Below are positions 29,714 through 38,298 of a stretch of 64,000 bases of DNA, one piece after another. Source of the stretch: Pradoshia sp. D12 (lineage in GTDB: Bacteria; Bacillota; Bacilli; Bacillales; Pradoshiaceae); contig NZ_CP044545.1 in NCBI RefSeq assembly GCF_008935075.1, positions 1,329,501 through 1,393,500 on the forward strand, written 5' to 3'. Within the stretch, counting starts at the first letter, position 1. Every line of letters starts with the position of its first letter. The notes under the pieces were generated by a model. That model was given only the letters and a program-made list of their open reading frames with translations. It did not search any database and had not been told where the DNA came from. The position numbers and the translations under genes are program-made.

Positions 29714-29898
29714 CAGCTTTTGGTTGTCATCTAGCTTCGGCTCCTAGACCCTCGAGACATAAGTGTAGCCACTGCGGGAGGAAAGGACGCCTCCCTACGT
29801 GCCTCCTCTTATGCTTGTCGGGTCTGAACAGTCGCCTCAGCTTTTGGTTGTCATTTATTGTGGTTCGGGATAGTATTAAGTTATGAATTATGAGGGTT

Positions 29899-29928
29899 TT
29901 GGGTTGGTTAAAGTGTGAAGTGTATAAT
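29899..29928 (+). promoter_or_regulatory. Candidate promoter of ylqD-rimM-trmD
   Basis: TTGGGT (29899-29904), an 18-base spacer and a perfect TATAAT (29923-29928). It lies just after the repeat array and about 115 bases before ylqD. Confidence 0.5.
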
Positions 29929-30045
29929 CCATACATAGTACCGTTATTTGAAAGTAGCTATAATGATGATGAGTTGATAAGTTTCAGGATTTCTTCAGTA
30001 CCGTAATACAATTGGTGGATTGGTATGTATGAAAGAGGTGCCATA

Positions 30046-30432
30046 ATGAAAATACTTCAAAATGTTATAGTGAAACAGGTATTAACTGAGAAGAGTAAAA
30101 TACAGCTGTTGGAGCAGTTTGAATATAAAAAAAGCGTTTTGAATAAAGAATGTGATCAATTGCGCTTTGAATTAAAGAAGCTGGAAAAAACAAAGAAATT
30201 TCAACCCGCAAGCTTAAAAACGCATTTTGAGAAAGAAATCGATATGCGTAAGGAAAAAGTGAAGCTGCTGGACTTTCAAATTCAACAGCTTGATATTCTC
30301 CCCTATGGGAGTGAATTAAAGGAACGAGAAGTTCAGGCAATAATTGATGTTGAAGTCGGGCAAAATTGGGAAGAAGTTGTACAAACTAAAACCATCATTA
30401 TTAAAGATGGAATCATTGATGAATTTAAATAG
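30046..30432 (+). CDS. ylqD: YlqD family protein of unknown function
   Basis: A 128-residue protein matching Bacillus YlqD in its start ([18 protein letters not shown]), length and position before rimM. The middle (about residues 20-75) is rich in charged heptads and probably forms a coiled coil; the C-terminal part ([16 protein letters not shown]) looks like a small beta barrel. The ATG at 30046 has AAAGAGGTG upstream; an ATG seven codons earlier has no good site. Its role is not known. Confidence 0.88.
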   Translation: MKILQNVIVKQVLTEKSKIQLLEQFEYKKSVLNKECDQLRFELKKLEKTKKFQPASLKTHFEKEIDMRKEKVKLLDFQIQQLDILPYGSELKEREVQAIIDVEVGQNWEEVVQTKTIIIKDGIIDEFK

Positions 30433-30448
30433 AGGTGAACAGAAAGAA

Positions 30449-30967
30449 ATGCAAAAATGGTTTAAAGTTGGCAAAATTGTTAATACCCACGGAATAAAAG
30501 GCGAGGTCAGGGTTATTTCAAGCACTGATTTCCCGGAAGAACGATATAAAAATGGGAGCACTTTATATATCTTTAAAAAGAGCTCAAATGAGCCTGTTGA
30601 AGTCACTGTTCAATCTTCAAGACAACACAAAAACTTTTATTTATTGACGTTTGAAGGGCATGGCACGATAGAATCAGTGGAGTCTTATAAAGAAGGCGTA
30701 TTAAAGATATCAGAGGAACAAATGGGCAGCCTTGATGAAGGGGAATATTATTACCATGAAATCATCGGATGCACAGTACGTACAGCAGATGGTGCCGAAT
30801 TGGGTGTGGTAAAAGAAATCCTTTCACCTGGAGCAAATGATGTATGGGTCATCAGCGGGAAAAACGGTAAAGAAGTATTGATTCCTTATATTGATGATGT
30901 TGTTAAAGAAATTGATGTAGATGCAAAAATGATCTCGATTGATCCGATGGAAGGACTGCTTGATTAA
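30449..30967 (+). CDS. rimM: Ribosome maturation factor RimM
   Basis: RimM helps assemble the 30S head around S19. The N-terminal domain starts with [19 protein letters not shown] and the C-terminal PRC-barrel domain carries [29 protein letters not shown] and [11 protein letters not shown]. The ATG at 30449, after AGAGGTGAAC, gives 172 residues, as in Bacillus. The stop overlaps the trmD start by one base (TAATG), which suggests coupled translation. Confidence 0.96.
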   Translation: MQKWFKVGKIVNTHGIKGEVRVISSTDFPEERYKNGSTLYIFKKSSNEPVEVTVQSSRQHKNFYLLTFEGHGTIESVESYKEGVLKISEEQMGSLDEGEYYYHEIIGCTVRTADGAELGVVKEILSPGANDVWVISGKNGKEVLIPYIDDVVKEIDVDAKMISIDPMEGLLD

Positions 30968-31707
30968 TGAGAATCGATATCCTAACCTTATTTCCTGAAA
31001 TGTTCAGCGGAGTGTTTGGATCCTCCATCCTTAAGAAGGCTGCTGAAAAACAGGCAGTTGAATACCATACCCATAATTTCCGGGAGTATTCAGATAACAA
31101 GCATCAATCTGTTGATGATTACCCATATGGCGGTGGGGCAGGAATGGTACTGAAACCTCAGCCGATTTTTGATTGCTTGGAGCAAATCACTCCAAAAGAG
31201 CAGAAGAAAAAGCCTCGGGTCATCCTTTTATGTCCACAGGGGAAACGCTATAACCAAGCTAAAGCAGAGGAACTGGCAAAGGAAGATCAGCTTATTTTCG
31301 TGTGCGGGCATTACGAAGGGTATGACGAAAGGATACGCGAACATGCGGTAACAGACGAAATATCAATTGGTGATTTCGTATTAACGGGTGGAGAGCTTGG
31401 AGCAATGGTGATCATCGATAGTGTAGTGCGGCTATTGCCAGGGGTGCTGGGGAATGAGGATTCACCTGTACTGGATTCATTTAGTTCAGGTCTTTTGGAA
31501 CACCCTCATTATACGCGTCCGGCTGATTTTCGCGGGATGAAGGTCCCGGATGTTCTCATTTCGGGAAACCATAAATATATTGAGGAATGGAGAAAGAAAG
31601 AATCTTTGCGCAGAACCTGGCAAAGGCGTCCGGATTTATTGAATCATTATGATCTGACCAAAGAAGAAAAAAAATGGCTCGAAGAAATAAAAAATGAAGA
31701 TAGATAG
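30967..31707 (+). CDS. trmD: tRNA (guanine-37-N1)-methyltransferase TrmD
   Basis: TrmD methylates G37 next to the anticodon and prevents frameshifts. The SPOUT trefoil-knot motifs are present: [31 protein letters not shown] and [13 protein letters not shown]. At 246 residues it is full length. The rimM-trmD-rplS order is conserved across bacteria. Confidence 0.98.
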   Translation: MRIDILTLFPEMFSGVFGSSILKKAAEKQAVEYHTHNFREYSDNKHQSVDDYPYGGGAGMVLKPQPIFDCLEQITPKEQKKKPRVILLCPQGKRYNQAKAEELAKEDQLIFVCGHYEGYDERIREHAVTDEISIGDFVLTGGELGAMVIIDSVVRLLPGVLGNEDSPVLDSFSSGLLEHPHYTRPADFRGMKVPDVLISGNHKYIEEWRKKESLRRTWQRRPDLLNHYDLTKEEKKWLEEIKNEDR

Positions 31708-31842
31708 TTGCGCTTTAGGTGTTTTATATGATAAGATACATTTTGTGAGTTAGGCTGTAAAGCCTTGCTTTTATAACAATGTTCCGCTGTCATTATCTCG
31801 AGAAGGGGTGGCAAGAGCATTGGGTGGAAGGAGTTGAATACG
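31708..31842 (+). promoter_or_regulatory. Possible L19 leader RNA upstream of rplS
   Basis: The 135-base space between trmD and rplS contains small stems (GGCTGTAAAGCC near 31752) and a purine-rich segment before the rplS ribosome binding site GGAAGGAG. Firmicutes carry a conserved autoregulatory leader before rplS (Rfam L19_leader). The position fits, but the fold was not tested. Confidence 0.4.
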
Positions 31843-32187
31843 ATGCATAAATTAATCGAAGAAATCACGAAGGATCAATTAAGAACTGATCTTCCTACTT
31901 TCCGTTCCGGTGATACTGTAAGAGTACACGTTAAGGTTGTTGAGGGAACTCGTGAACGTATTCAGGTATACGAAGGCGTAGTAATCAAGCGTCGTGGAGG
32001 CGGAATCAGTGAAACTTTCACAGTCCGCAAAATTTCCTATGGTGTAGGTGTTGAACGTGCATTCCCATTGCACACACCACGTATCGCTAAATTGGAAGTT
32101 ATCCGTCGCGGTAAAGTACGTCGTGCTAAGCTTTATTACTTGCGTAACCTACGCGGTAAAGCAGCACGTATTAAAGAAATCCGATAA
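31843..32187 (+). CDS. rplS: 50S ribosomal protein L19
   Basis: A 114-residue protein at the subunit interface. [52 protein letters not shown] and [15 protein letters not shown] are diagnostic. The ATG at 31843 has GGAAGGAG nine bases upstream; a TTG three codons earlier is unlikely. The gene is followed by a strong terminator. Confidence 0.98.
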   Translation: MHKLIEEITKDQLRTDLPTFRSGDTVRVHVKVVEGTRERIQVYEGVVIKRRGGGISETFTVRKISYGVGVERAFPLHTPRIAKLEVIRRGKVRRAKLYYLRNLRGKAARIKEIR

Positions 32188-32210
32188 TTACGTGTTTAAC
32201 GTGAGTGGAT

Positions 32211-32243
32211 ACAAGGAGCTTGTGCTGACACAAGCTCCTTTTT
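32211..32243 (+). terminator. Terminator of rplS
   Basis: AAGGAGCTTGTG and CACAAGCTCCTT form a perfect stem with a four-base loop, followed by T residues. Confidence 0.85.
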
Positions 32244-32327
32244 CACATTAAACATCAAATTATTGCTTTTTTATGTGAAAAGTATATATTTATACATATA
32301 TAGAGAAGATATAGGCGGTGTACGAAT

Positions 32328-32885
32328 ATGGCTAAGTCTAAAGGGAAAAGTGAAATCCTCGAGTGGGTTAAAGCTTTAGTTATTGCAATAGTATTGGCAG
32401 CAATCATCCGATATTTCCTATTTGCACCTATATTGGTTGATGGTTTATCGATGATGCCAACCCTTCATAATGAAAATAGAATGGTAGTCAATAAAATGTC
32501 CTATAAAATCGGTGAACCTGAGCGATTTGATATAGTGGTATTTCACGCTACAGAAGAAAAAGATTACATTAAAAGAGTAATTGGCTTACCTGGAGATAAA
32601 ATAGAATATAAAGATGATACTTTATATATTAATGGCAAGGCATATGAAGAGCCTTACCTGGATGAAGCCAAGGAACAAATGATTGAAGGACCTTTGACAG
32701 AACCATTTACACTGGAAGAAATTATTGGCCAGGAAACGGTTCCCGAGGGTGAAGTGTTTGTGATGGGGGATAATCGAAGATACTCGAAAGATAGCCGCCA
32801 TATTGGAACGATCAAGCAAAGTGAGATTTTGGGCAAAACCAGTCTAGTGTACTGGCCGTTAAAAGAATTTAGAATTGTTGACTAA
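32328..32885 (+). CDS. lepB: Type I signal peptidase
   Basis: A membrane-anchored protease that removes signal peptides from exported proteins. One N-terminal membrane helix (about residues 15-33) is followed by the catalytic domain outside the cell. The catalytic Ser41 is in GLSMMPTL and the Lys82 in DYIKRVIGLPGD; the later box VMGDNRRYSKDSRHIG is also intact. At 185 residues it is the short Bacillus SipS/SipT type. It lies between rplS and rbgA; several sip paralogues are likely elsewhere, so the exact paralogue name is not assigned. Confidence 0.95.
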   Translation: MAKSKGKSEILEWVKALVIAIVLAAIIRYFLFAPILVDGLSMMPTLHNENRMVVNKMSYKIGEPERFDIVVFHATEEKDYIKRVIGLPGDKIEYKDDTLYINGKAYEEPYLDEAKEQMIEGPLTEPFTLEEIIGQETVPEGEVFVMGDNRRYSKDSRHIGTIKQSEILGKTSLVYWPLKEFRIVD

Positions 32886-32904
32886 TGACTGAAAAGGTGA
32901 AAGT

Positions 32905-33768
32905 ATGACGATACAATGGTTTCCCGGGCATATGGCTAAAGCTCGGCGTGAAGTAACAGAAAAATTAAAGCTGGTAGACATAATATTTGAGCTAGTAGAT
33001 GCTCGGCTTCCCCAATCATCTAGAAATCCTATGATTGATGAAATTATTCAGCATAAACCGCGGCTGGTGATTTTAAATAAGGCAGATATGGCAGATCAAA
33101 GTAAAACAAATCAATGGTTAGCCTATTTCGAAGCTAAGGGAATTAAAGCCGTAGCCGTAAATGCACATCAAGGGACAGGCTTGAAAAGTATTATGGCGGG
33201 AGCTCAAGAAGTTCTTAAAGAAAAAATAGAAAAGATGAAATCTAGAGGAATAAAACCACGTGCAATCCGTGCCATGATTGTCGGAATTCCCAATGTTGGG
33301 AAGTCTACATTAATAAATAGGCTTGCTGGAAAAAATATTGCCAAAACCGGTAATATGCCAGGTGTGACAAAAGCGCAGCAATGGATTAAAGTTGGTAAGG
33401 AGCTTGAACTATTGGACACTCCTGGTATCCTATGGCCGAAGTTTGAGGATCAGGAAGTCGGCTGTAAACTAGCTGTAACAGGAGCTATTAAGGATACCAT
33501 TTTAAATCTTCATGATATTGCAATCTATGGATTGAAATTTTTGGAGAGGGAATATCCAGCGCGTTTGCTCGATGGGTATAAGCTTGAGGAAATTCCAGAA
33601 GAAATTGTGGAAGCCTTTGACCAAGTAGGGAAATTGCGAGGATGTTTAGCTGGCGGTGGCATAGTGGATTATGATAAAACTGCTGAATTGATTATAAGAG
33701 ATATCCGTACACAAAAATTTGGAAGATTAACGTTTGAATCTCCATTTGAATTGGAATCTGATATATAA
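32905..33768 (+). CDS. rbgA: Ribosome biogenesis GTPase RbgA (YlqF)
   Basis: RbgA is needed for a late step of 50S assembly. Like RsgA it is circularly permuted: the G4 motif LNKADMAD comes before G1 ([14 protein letters not shown]) and G3 (LDTPGILWP). The first residues [14 protein letters not shown] are typical. A C-terminal helical domain binds rRNA. The start is ATG after AAAGGTGAAAG. At 287 residues it matches the Bacillus protein. Confidence 0.97.
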   Translation: MTIQWFPGHMAKARREVTEKLKLVDIIFELVDARLPQSSRNPMIDEIIQHKPRLVILNKADMADQSKTNQWLAYFEAKGIKAVAVNAHQGTGLKSIMAGAQEVLKEKIEKMKSRGIKPRAIRAMIVGIPNVGKSTLINRLAGKNIAKTGNMPGVTKAQQWIKVGKELELLDTPGILWPKFEDQEVGCKLAVTGAIKDTILNLHDIAIYGLKFLEREYPARLLDGYKLEEIPEEIVEAFDQVGKLRGCLAGGGIVDYDKTAELIIRDIRTQKFGRLTFESPFELESDI

Positions 33769-33775
33769 TAAAAAA

Positions 33776-33804
33776 CTAGAAGGCCCCCTTGTTTGGGGGT
33801 CTTT
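33776..33804 (+). terminator. Terminator of rbgA
   Basis: GGCCCCC and GGGGGTC flank a short loop, followed by TTTACATTT. Confidence 0.65.
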
Positions 33805-33849
33805 ACATTTGTGTGCCAAAACCGATATTAATTAGGAAGGATAGCAGAA

Positions 33850-34620
33850 ATGACGAATTCACTTACCATTTCAGAAATAAAAAATAAGCTTAAAGAGCTA
33901 GAAACCATCGAGGATCCGTTTGTTCAGGAATGCCGCAAGGATCAGCGTAAAGGCGTCCAGGTTGCCCTCTCAGGCTTTGAAAGAGCAATTGCCAGGAAAG
34001 TAGAGGAAAGACGCCATTTCGACTCCATATCGGTTTTTGAGAACCAACTAAGGGATGAAGGATATCAATATATAGTGGGCATAGACGAAGCTGGCAGAGG
34101 GCCGCTTGCTGGTCCTGTAGTAGCAGGGGCTGTGATTTTGCCTGAAAACTTTTATTTAGCCGGCCTTACTGACTCAAAGAAACTCTCTGCTGCAAAAAGA
34201 GAGCAATACTACGAGTACATACTGGAAAATGCGCTTGCGGTTGGGGTTGGCATTATACACAGTGAGGAAATCGACAAAATAAATATTTATGAAGCTGCCA
34301 AAAAGGCGATGCTTTCAGCAGTGAATCAGTTAAAAGTATTCCCGGAATATGCATTGATAGATGCTATGAAGTTAGATTTGCCTATACCACAGATGTCGCT
34401 GATTAAAGGGGATGCCAAGTCTATCTCTATTGCAGCTGCTTCAGTCATTGCCAAAGAAACGAGAGACAGACTTATGAAGGAATATGCAGAAATCTATCCA
34501 CAATATGGATTTGATAAGCATATGGGGTATGGAACGAGCAGTCATTTAGAAGCTATCGAAAAGTATGGTCCGGTTGATTGGCACAGGATGACATTTGCTC
34601 CTTTAAAGAATAATTACTGA
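33850..34620 (+). CDS. rnhB: Ribonuclease HII
   Basis: It cuts RNA in RNA-DNA hybrids and at single ribonucleotides in DNA. An N-terminal helical extension of about 70 residues, common in Bacillus RNase HII, precedes the catalytic domain with GIDEAGRGPLAGPVVAGAV, DSKKLS and IKGDAKSISIAAASVIAK. At 256 residues it is complete. Start ATG after AGGAAGGATAG. Confidence 0.97.
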   Translation: MTNSLTISEIKNKLKELETIEDPFVQECRKDQRKGVQVALSGFERAIARKVEERRHFDSISVFENQLRDEGYQYIVGIDEAGRGPLAGPVVAGAVILPENFYLAGLTDSKKLSAAKREQYYEYILENALAVGVGIIHSEEIDKINIYEAAKKAMLSAVNQLKVFPEYALIDAMKLDLPIPQMSLIKGDAKSISIAAASVIAKETRDRLMKEYAEIYPQYGFDKHMGYGTSSHLEAIEKYGPVDWHRMTFAPLKNNY

Positions 34621-34638
34621 TAAGAGAGGTGTGATTTT

Positions 34639-36117
34639 TTGCAGCCTGTCATAAATATAGATTCATGGATCAATAAACTGGCTTATAGCAAGGTATCAAC
34701 AGGCTTCAGAGATGGCCAAATATTTGCTGGAAAAATCACGAAATTTTATCCTCATAATATGGCGGAAGTTCTCGTAAATGGAACAAAAATGATAGCGAAA
34801 TTGGATGTATCAGTGGAAGCGCATGTGCGCCAATTATTTCAGGTCAGGCAAATAGAAAATGGTTTGATGCAATTAAAGGTATTGCCTTTTGGCAGTGGAA
34901 TATCAAAGCCCGATTTGCCCGCTCAACTATTAAGTGCATTCCAGATAAAGGCATCAAGGGCGGGGGGAAATCTGGCTGAAATGGTGATTGCCAACCAGCT
35001 GGCTGTGACGAAAGATAGCTTTACCAGGGCTTTAAACTGGCTGAATTCAACAGGCGATCCATCAATAGGAATGCCAACCATTAAATTAGCGTACATGAAC
35101 CAGCTTCCGATACATAAAACTGTGTTGGATGCTCTTTTATCACTGAAAACTGGAGAATCATTAACTAGTATGCTTGATTCCCTGACAAAATATCTTAAGA
35201 CTTCCGACAATCTAGGTAAATATGCTCATATAATAAATAGATTAGAGGAATTTCTTCAGACAGGTAAGAGGGAAGCCTTTCAAGGGATAGCTATGTCTCT
35301 TATGGACGAGAATATGGAAATTTTTCAAAAGGCTGGGCTGATCCTTAAGGAAGGAGAGGTAATTTTATCGAATTCTAGTCATAATAGATTACAGGAATGG
35401 ATAGAAAAGGTATTTAGTGGAAATAGCACACGTCCCCCTGAACTAACAGCAGAAGAATGGCAAAAGGTTCAGGAAAAAATTTTGAAAAGTGATCTGTTTA
35501 GTCATCTTGATAAGAATAACACCTTATATAAAGCGATGAACTCCATCATGCAATCACTAGGAATTAAGGATCAATCAAAACAGCCTGAGACAAGTATAGT
35601 AAAGGATACATTGATACAATTGACGGCCGAAAAAACACCCATCCAACTAAAAAAACAGGCTGAAGCCATTCTGACAAGGTTAGCCGCGTTTCAATTATTA
35701 TCCCAGGAAACCGGACCACTGCAGAATGTATTTATGCAGATTCCAGTTCCCTTAACTTCGGTTAAAGGTGATTTGACATTGCAATGGACTGGTCGAAAAC
35801 GAGAAGATGGGACAATTGATCCAGCATATTGCCGAATTGTATTTTATTTAGAGCTAGCCCACTTAAAAGAAACCGTTATTGATATGAATATCCAAAACCG
35901 GATCATTAGTTTAAAGATATGGATTGGGGAGAAAAAGGAGGCAAATATTGCTGCCAGTTCCCTGGTGACCATACTGAAGGAAAATTTAGAGGAGAAGGGG
36001 TATATTCTATCAACTGTAAAAATTGCTGATTTTTCGCAGGAGAAGTCTGTAAGTTCTGAAATAAGTAAATCATATTATCCCTCTTTTGGGTATACCGGGG
36101 TTGATTATAAAATATGA
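34639..36117 (+). CDS. ylqG: YlqG-like protein with a FliK-like C-terminal region
   Basis: A 492-residue protein matching Bacillus YlqG in position and size; no experimental function is known to me. The N-terminal part (about 20-80) looks beta-rich, the middle is helical with no membrane segment or signal peptide. The last 120 residues (from about LTLQWTGRK, then FYLELAHLKETVIDMNIQNR) have the strand-strand-helix-strand pattern of the FliK hook-length control domain; the FliK in this same window shows the pattern at its own C-terminus. The start is TTG at 34639 after AGAGAGGTG. It overlaps ylqH by four bases, so the two are coupled. The FliK relation is inference. Confidence 0.75.
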   Translation: MQPVINIDSWINKLAYSKVSTGFRDGQIFAGKITKFYPHNMAEVLVNGTKMIAKLDVSVEAHVRQLFQVRQIENGLMQLKVLPFGSGISKPDLPAQLLSAFQIKASRAGGNLAEMVIANQLAVTKDSFTRALNWLNSTGDPSIGMPTIKLAYMNQLPIHKTVLDALLSLKTGESLTSMLDSLTKYLKTSDNLGKYAHIINRLEEFLQTGKREAFQGIAMSLMDENMEIFQKAGLILKEGEVILSNSSHNRLQEWIEKVFSGNSTRPPELTAEEWQKVQEKILKSDLFSHLDKNNTLYKAMNSIMQSLGIKDQSKQPETSIVKDTLIQLTAEKTPIQLKKQAEAILTRLAAFQLLSQETGPLQNVFMQIPVPLTSVKGDLTLQWTGRKREDGTIDPAYCRIVFYLELAHLKETVIDMNIQNRIISLKIWIGEKKEANIAASSLVTILKENLEEKGYILSTVKIADFSQEKSVSSEISKSYYPSFGYTGVDYKI

Positions 36118-36383
36118 AAAAAAGCAGAAAATCTGCCTCTGTTTTAAAATATGAGGAAAATCAGGATGTCTCCCCAAAATTAATAGCTAAGGGAAAAGGT
36201 ATTGTAGCTGATCATATCTTAAAGGAAGCTGTAAAACATGAGATTCCTGTCCGAAAGGATCCTAGTCTTACAGAATTACTATCACAGCTTGAGATTAATC
36301 AATCGATTCCTGAGGAACTTTATCAGGCAGTTGCAGAGGTTTTTGCCTTTATATATAAGGTTGACCATAAAACTAGTAAATAA
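36114..36383 (+). CDS. ylqH: Orphan FlhB C-terminal-domain protein (YlqH)
   Basis: An 89-residue soluble protein that matches only the cytoplasmic end of the export-gate protein FlhB. SASVLKYEENQDVSPKLIAKG lines up with the FlhB segment just after the NPTH self-cleavage site, and SIPEELYQAVAEVFAFIYKV with its end. The membrane part and the NPTH site itself are missing, so the gene encodes what would be the cleaved fragment. The full flhB gene should lie beyond fliR, outside the window. The start ATG overlaps the ylqG stop. A switch-like partner for ylqG is inferred. Confidence 0.85.
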   Translation: MKKSRKSASVLKYEENQDVSPKLIAKGKGIVADHILKEAVKHEIPVRKDPSLTELLSQLEINQSIPEELYQAVAEVFAFIYKVDHKTSK

Positions 36384-36488
36384 TTTATAGAAAGGGTTTC
36401 CTAAGAGATAGAGAATTTCGCCATAGAATACCTGTGTATTGTGGACAGGTCTTTTAGTTTGAAAAATATGGGTAAATAAGGAGTGGGC

Positions 36489-36779
36489 GTGATCGATTTT
36501 TTTCTGTTTCTAATGATTATTTTCATTCTGGCAGCGAATTTAATTGCGTTCTTTGTTTTTAATAAAAAGCGCAATTTGTATCTAGCTGCATTAGTCACTT
36601 TATTATTGGCCGGTGTGTTTGGTTTAGTCGCTGGAATGTTAGCCGTCTGGCTGATAGAAGATGGATTTGCGTTCTTTTACGGATTTAACATAGCAGCTAT
36701 TTTGCTGTGGAATAGTATCGCCGTCTTTTTGATTGCCATCATCGTTTCGCTTGTTAAATTGTATCGAAAACAAACCTAA
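36489..36779 (+). CDS. Small membrane protein, unknown
   Basis: A 96-residue, strongly hydrophobic protein with about three membrane helices: roughly residues 3-24, 33-56 and 67-90. A few basic residues sit between the first two (NKKRN) and at the end (KLYRKQT). The GTG at 36489 has AAGGAG five bases upstream; another GTG at 36483 lies inside that site. No family is recognised. It stands alone between ylqH and sucC and is followed by a terminator at 36931. Confidence 0.7.
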   Translation: MIDFFLFLMIIFILAANLIAFFVFNKKRNLYLAALVTLLLAGVFGLVAGMLAVWLIEDGFAFFYGFNIAAILLWNSIAVFLIAIIVSLVKLYRKQT

Positions 36780-36930
36780 TGGATATAGCTCCTGAAGTTG
36801 GGATGAAGCGAAAAGCTAAAAAGAAAAGTTGTGAGATTTTGAGGGAGTAGTGGATAGAATTATCTTCTATTACTATAGTAACTTATCCGAAGAAGTTTTC
36901 TACGGAATGCCAAAATATATATCTTTTTTG

Positions 36931-36964
36931 AAGGCTGAAAATGATGATTTCAGCCTTTCTTTTA
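36931..36964 (+). terminator. Terminator upstream of sucC
   Basis: AAGGCTGAAA and TTTCAGCCTT form a 10-bp stem, followed by TCTTTT. It lies in the 340-base space between the small membrane protein gene and sucC. The bases 36780-36930 show nothing else. Confidence 0.8.
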
Positions 36965-37037
36965 GTATGCTTTCTTTATCATTTTATGTAATAAGTGTAA
37001 AAAAATTACCGATATTTGGTGAAATCGCTTTAAATTA

Positions 37038-37067
37038 TTGGACTTTGAATACTAGTTTTAATACAAT
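37038..37067 (+). promoter_or_regulatory. Candidate promoter of sucCD
   Basis: TTGGAC (37038-37043), an 18-base spacer and TACAAT (37062-37067), about 50 bases before sucC. Confidence 0.5.
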
Positions 37068-37119
37068 GAAAACGCAATATATTTTTTATAGTCTGAAAGT
37101 TTTGATGGGAGGATAAGAA

Positions 37120-38280
37120 ATGAATATCCATGAGTATCAAGGTAAAGAGATCCTCAGACAATACGGGGTAAATGTTCCAAATGGAAAAGTCGCTTTTTCT
37201 GTTGAGGAAGCAGTTAACGCAGCAAGTGAACTTGGAACTGCGGTTACTGTTGTGAAAGCTCAAATCCATGCGGGTGGAAGAGGGAAAGCTGGCGGTGTCA
37301 AGGTTGCCAAATCGCTGGATGAGGTTCGTACATATGCTGGTGAAATACTCGGCAAAGTATTGGTAACGCATCAAACGGGTCCGGATGGTAAAGAAGTAAA
37401 ACGCTTACTTATTGAAGAAGGCTGTGACATCAAGAAAGAATATTATGTTGGGCTTGTTCTTGATAGAGCAACTTCAAGAGTTGTGTTAATGGCTTCTGAA
37501 GAGGGCGGAACAGAAATAGAAGAAGTTGCTGAAAAAACACCGGAAAAAATCTTCAAGGAAGTTATTGATCCTGTAATCGGATTAACACCATTCCAAGCTA
37601 GAAGAATAGCTTTTAATATTAATATACCAAATGAATTAATCAACAAAGCAGCTAAATTTATGACTAGTCTTTACACGGCATTTATTGAAAAAGACTGTTC
37701 TATTGCTGAAATCAATCCTTTGGTCGTTACAGGCGACGGAGAAGTGATGGCTTTGGATGCTAAGTTGAATTTTGACGAAAATGCGCTTTATCGCCACAAG
37801 GATATTGTCGCTTATCGAGATCTTGAGGAAGAAGACCCAAAAGAAATCGAAGCTTCCAAATACGACCTAAGCTATATATCTCTTGATGGCAATATCGGCT
37901 GTATGGTTAATGGAGCAGGACTTGCGATGTCAACAATGGATATTATTAATCACTATGGTGGCACTCCTGCCAACTTCCTGGATGTTGGGGGCAGTGCAAC
38001 GGCTGAAAAAGTTACGGAAGCATTTAAGATTATCCTTTCAGACAGCCATGTTAAGGGGATTTTTGTAAATATATTTGGCGGCATAATGAAATGTGATGTT
38101 ATTGCTGAGGGTGTTGTTGAAGCAGCTAAACAGGTTAGCTTACAGGTACCGCTGGTCGTACGCCTAGAAGGTACGAATGTAGACCTTGGTAAAAAGATAT
38201 TAGAGGAATCCGGTATTAATGTCACAGCTGCAGAATCAATGGCTGATGGTGCACAAAAAATCGTTTCGTTAATAGGCTAA
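37120..38280 (+). CDS. sucC: Succinyl-CoA synthetase, beta subunit (ADP-forming)
   Basis: Together with SucD it makes ATP from succinyl-CoA in the TCA cycle. The ATP-grasp domain starts with [17 protein letters not shown] and has [16 protein letters not shown]; the C-terminal CoA-ligase domain has [13 protein letters not shown] and [15 protein letters not shown]. At 386 residues it is full length. The start is ATG after TGGGAGG. sucD follows after 18 bases. Confidence 0.98.
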   Translation: MNIHEYQGKEILRQYGVNVPNGKVAFSVEEAVNAASELGTAVTVVKAQIHAGGRGKAGGVKVAKSLDEVRTYAGEILGKVLVTHQTGPDGKEVKRLLIEEGCDIKKEYYVGLVLDRATSRVVLMASEEGGTEIEEVAEKTPEKIFKEVIDPVIGLTPFQARRIAFNINIPNELINKAAKFMTSLYTAFIEKDCSIAEINPLVVTGDGEVMALDAKLNFDENALYRHKDIVAYRDLEEEDPKEIEASKYDLSYISLDGNIGCMVNGAGLAMSTMDIINHYGGTPANFLDVGGSATAEKVTEAFKIILSDSHVKGIFVNIFGGIMKCDVIAEGVVEAAKQVSLQVPLVVRLEGTNVDLGKKILEESGINVTAAESMADGAQKIVSLIG

Positions 38281-38298
38281 GACTGGAGGATATATGAA

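Larger units (their letters stand above)
28798..29854. repeat. Array of GC-rich palindromic repeats between khpA and ylqD
   Basis: About 1 kb of GC-rich sequence unlike its AT-rich surroundings. The 17-base motif CAGCTTTTGGTTGTCAT recurs at 28898, 29082, 29271, 29398, 29587, 29714 and 29838, giving units of 184, 189, 127, 189, 127 and 124 bases after a partial first unit. Each unit has the arms GGACATAAGCAT / CTTATGC, with GGAGGG / CCCTCC inside. The longer units also carry a 62-base insert with its own hairpin (GAAGAC, GCCAC / GTGGC, GTCTTC). Open frames exist only because the repeats lack stops. No transposase or CRISPR-like regular short repeats are present. It looks like a family of dispersed intergenic elements; the function is unknown. 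Confidence 0.85.

Noticed and set aside
28798-29854. CRISPR array
   Set aside because: Units are 124-189 bases, adjacent, with palindromic content rather than short repeats with unique spacers; no cas genes nearby.
28904-29886. Three long overlapping plus-strand frames (97-175 codons) sharing repeated Ser/Arg/Cys/Pro-rich segments
   Set aside because: They follow the repeat units exactly, have no ribosome binding sites, no recognisable domains, and duplicate each other; they are products of stop-free GC-rich repeats.
36990-37020. Sigma-D-like -10 box CCGATAT upstream of sucC
   Set aside because: A TAAA box at the required 14-16 base spacing is not convincing, and sucCD is not expected in the motility regulon.
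36850-37116. 88-codon frame before sucC
   Set aside because: It runs through a clear terminator hairpin (36931-36964) and the sucC promoter and ends at the sucC ribosome binding site; no family resemblance.
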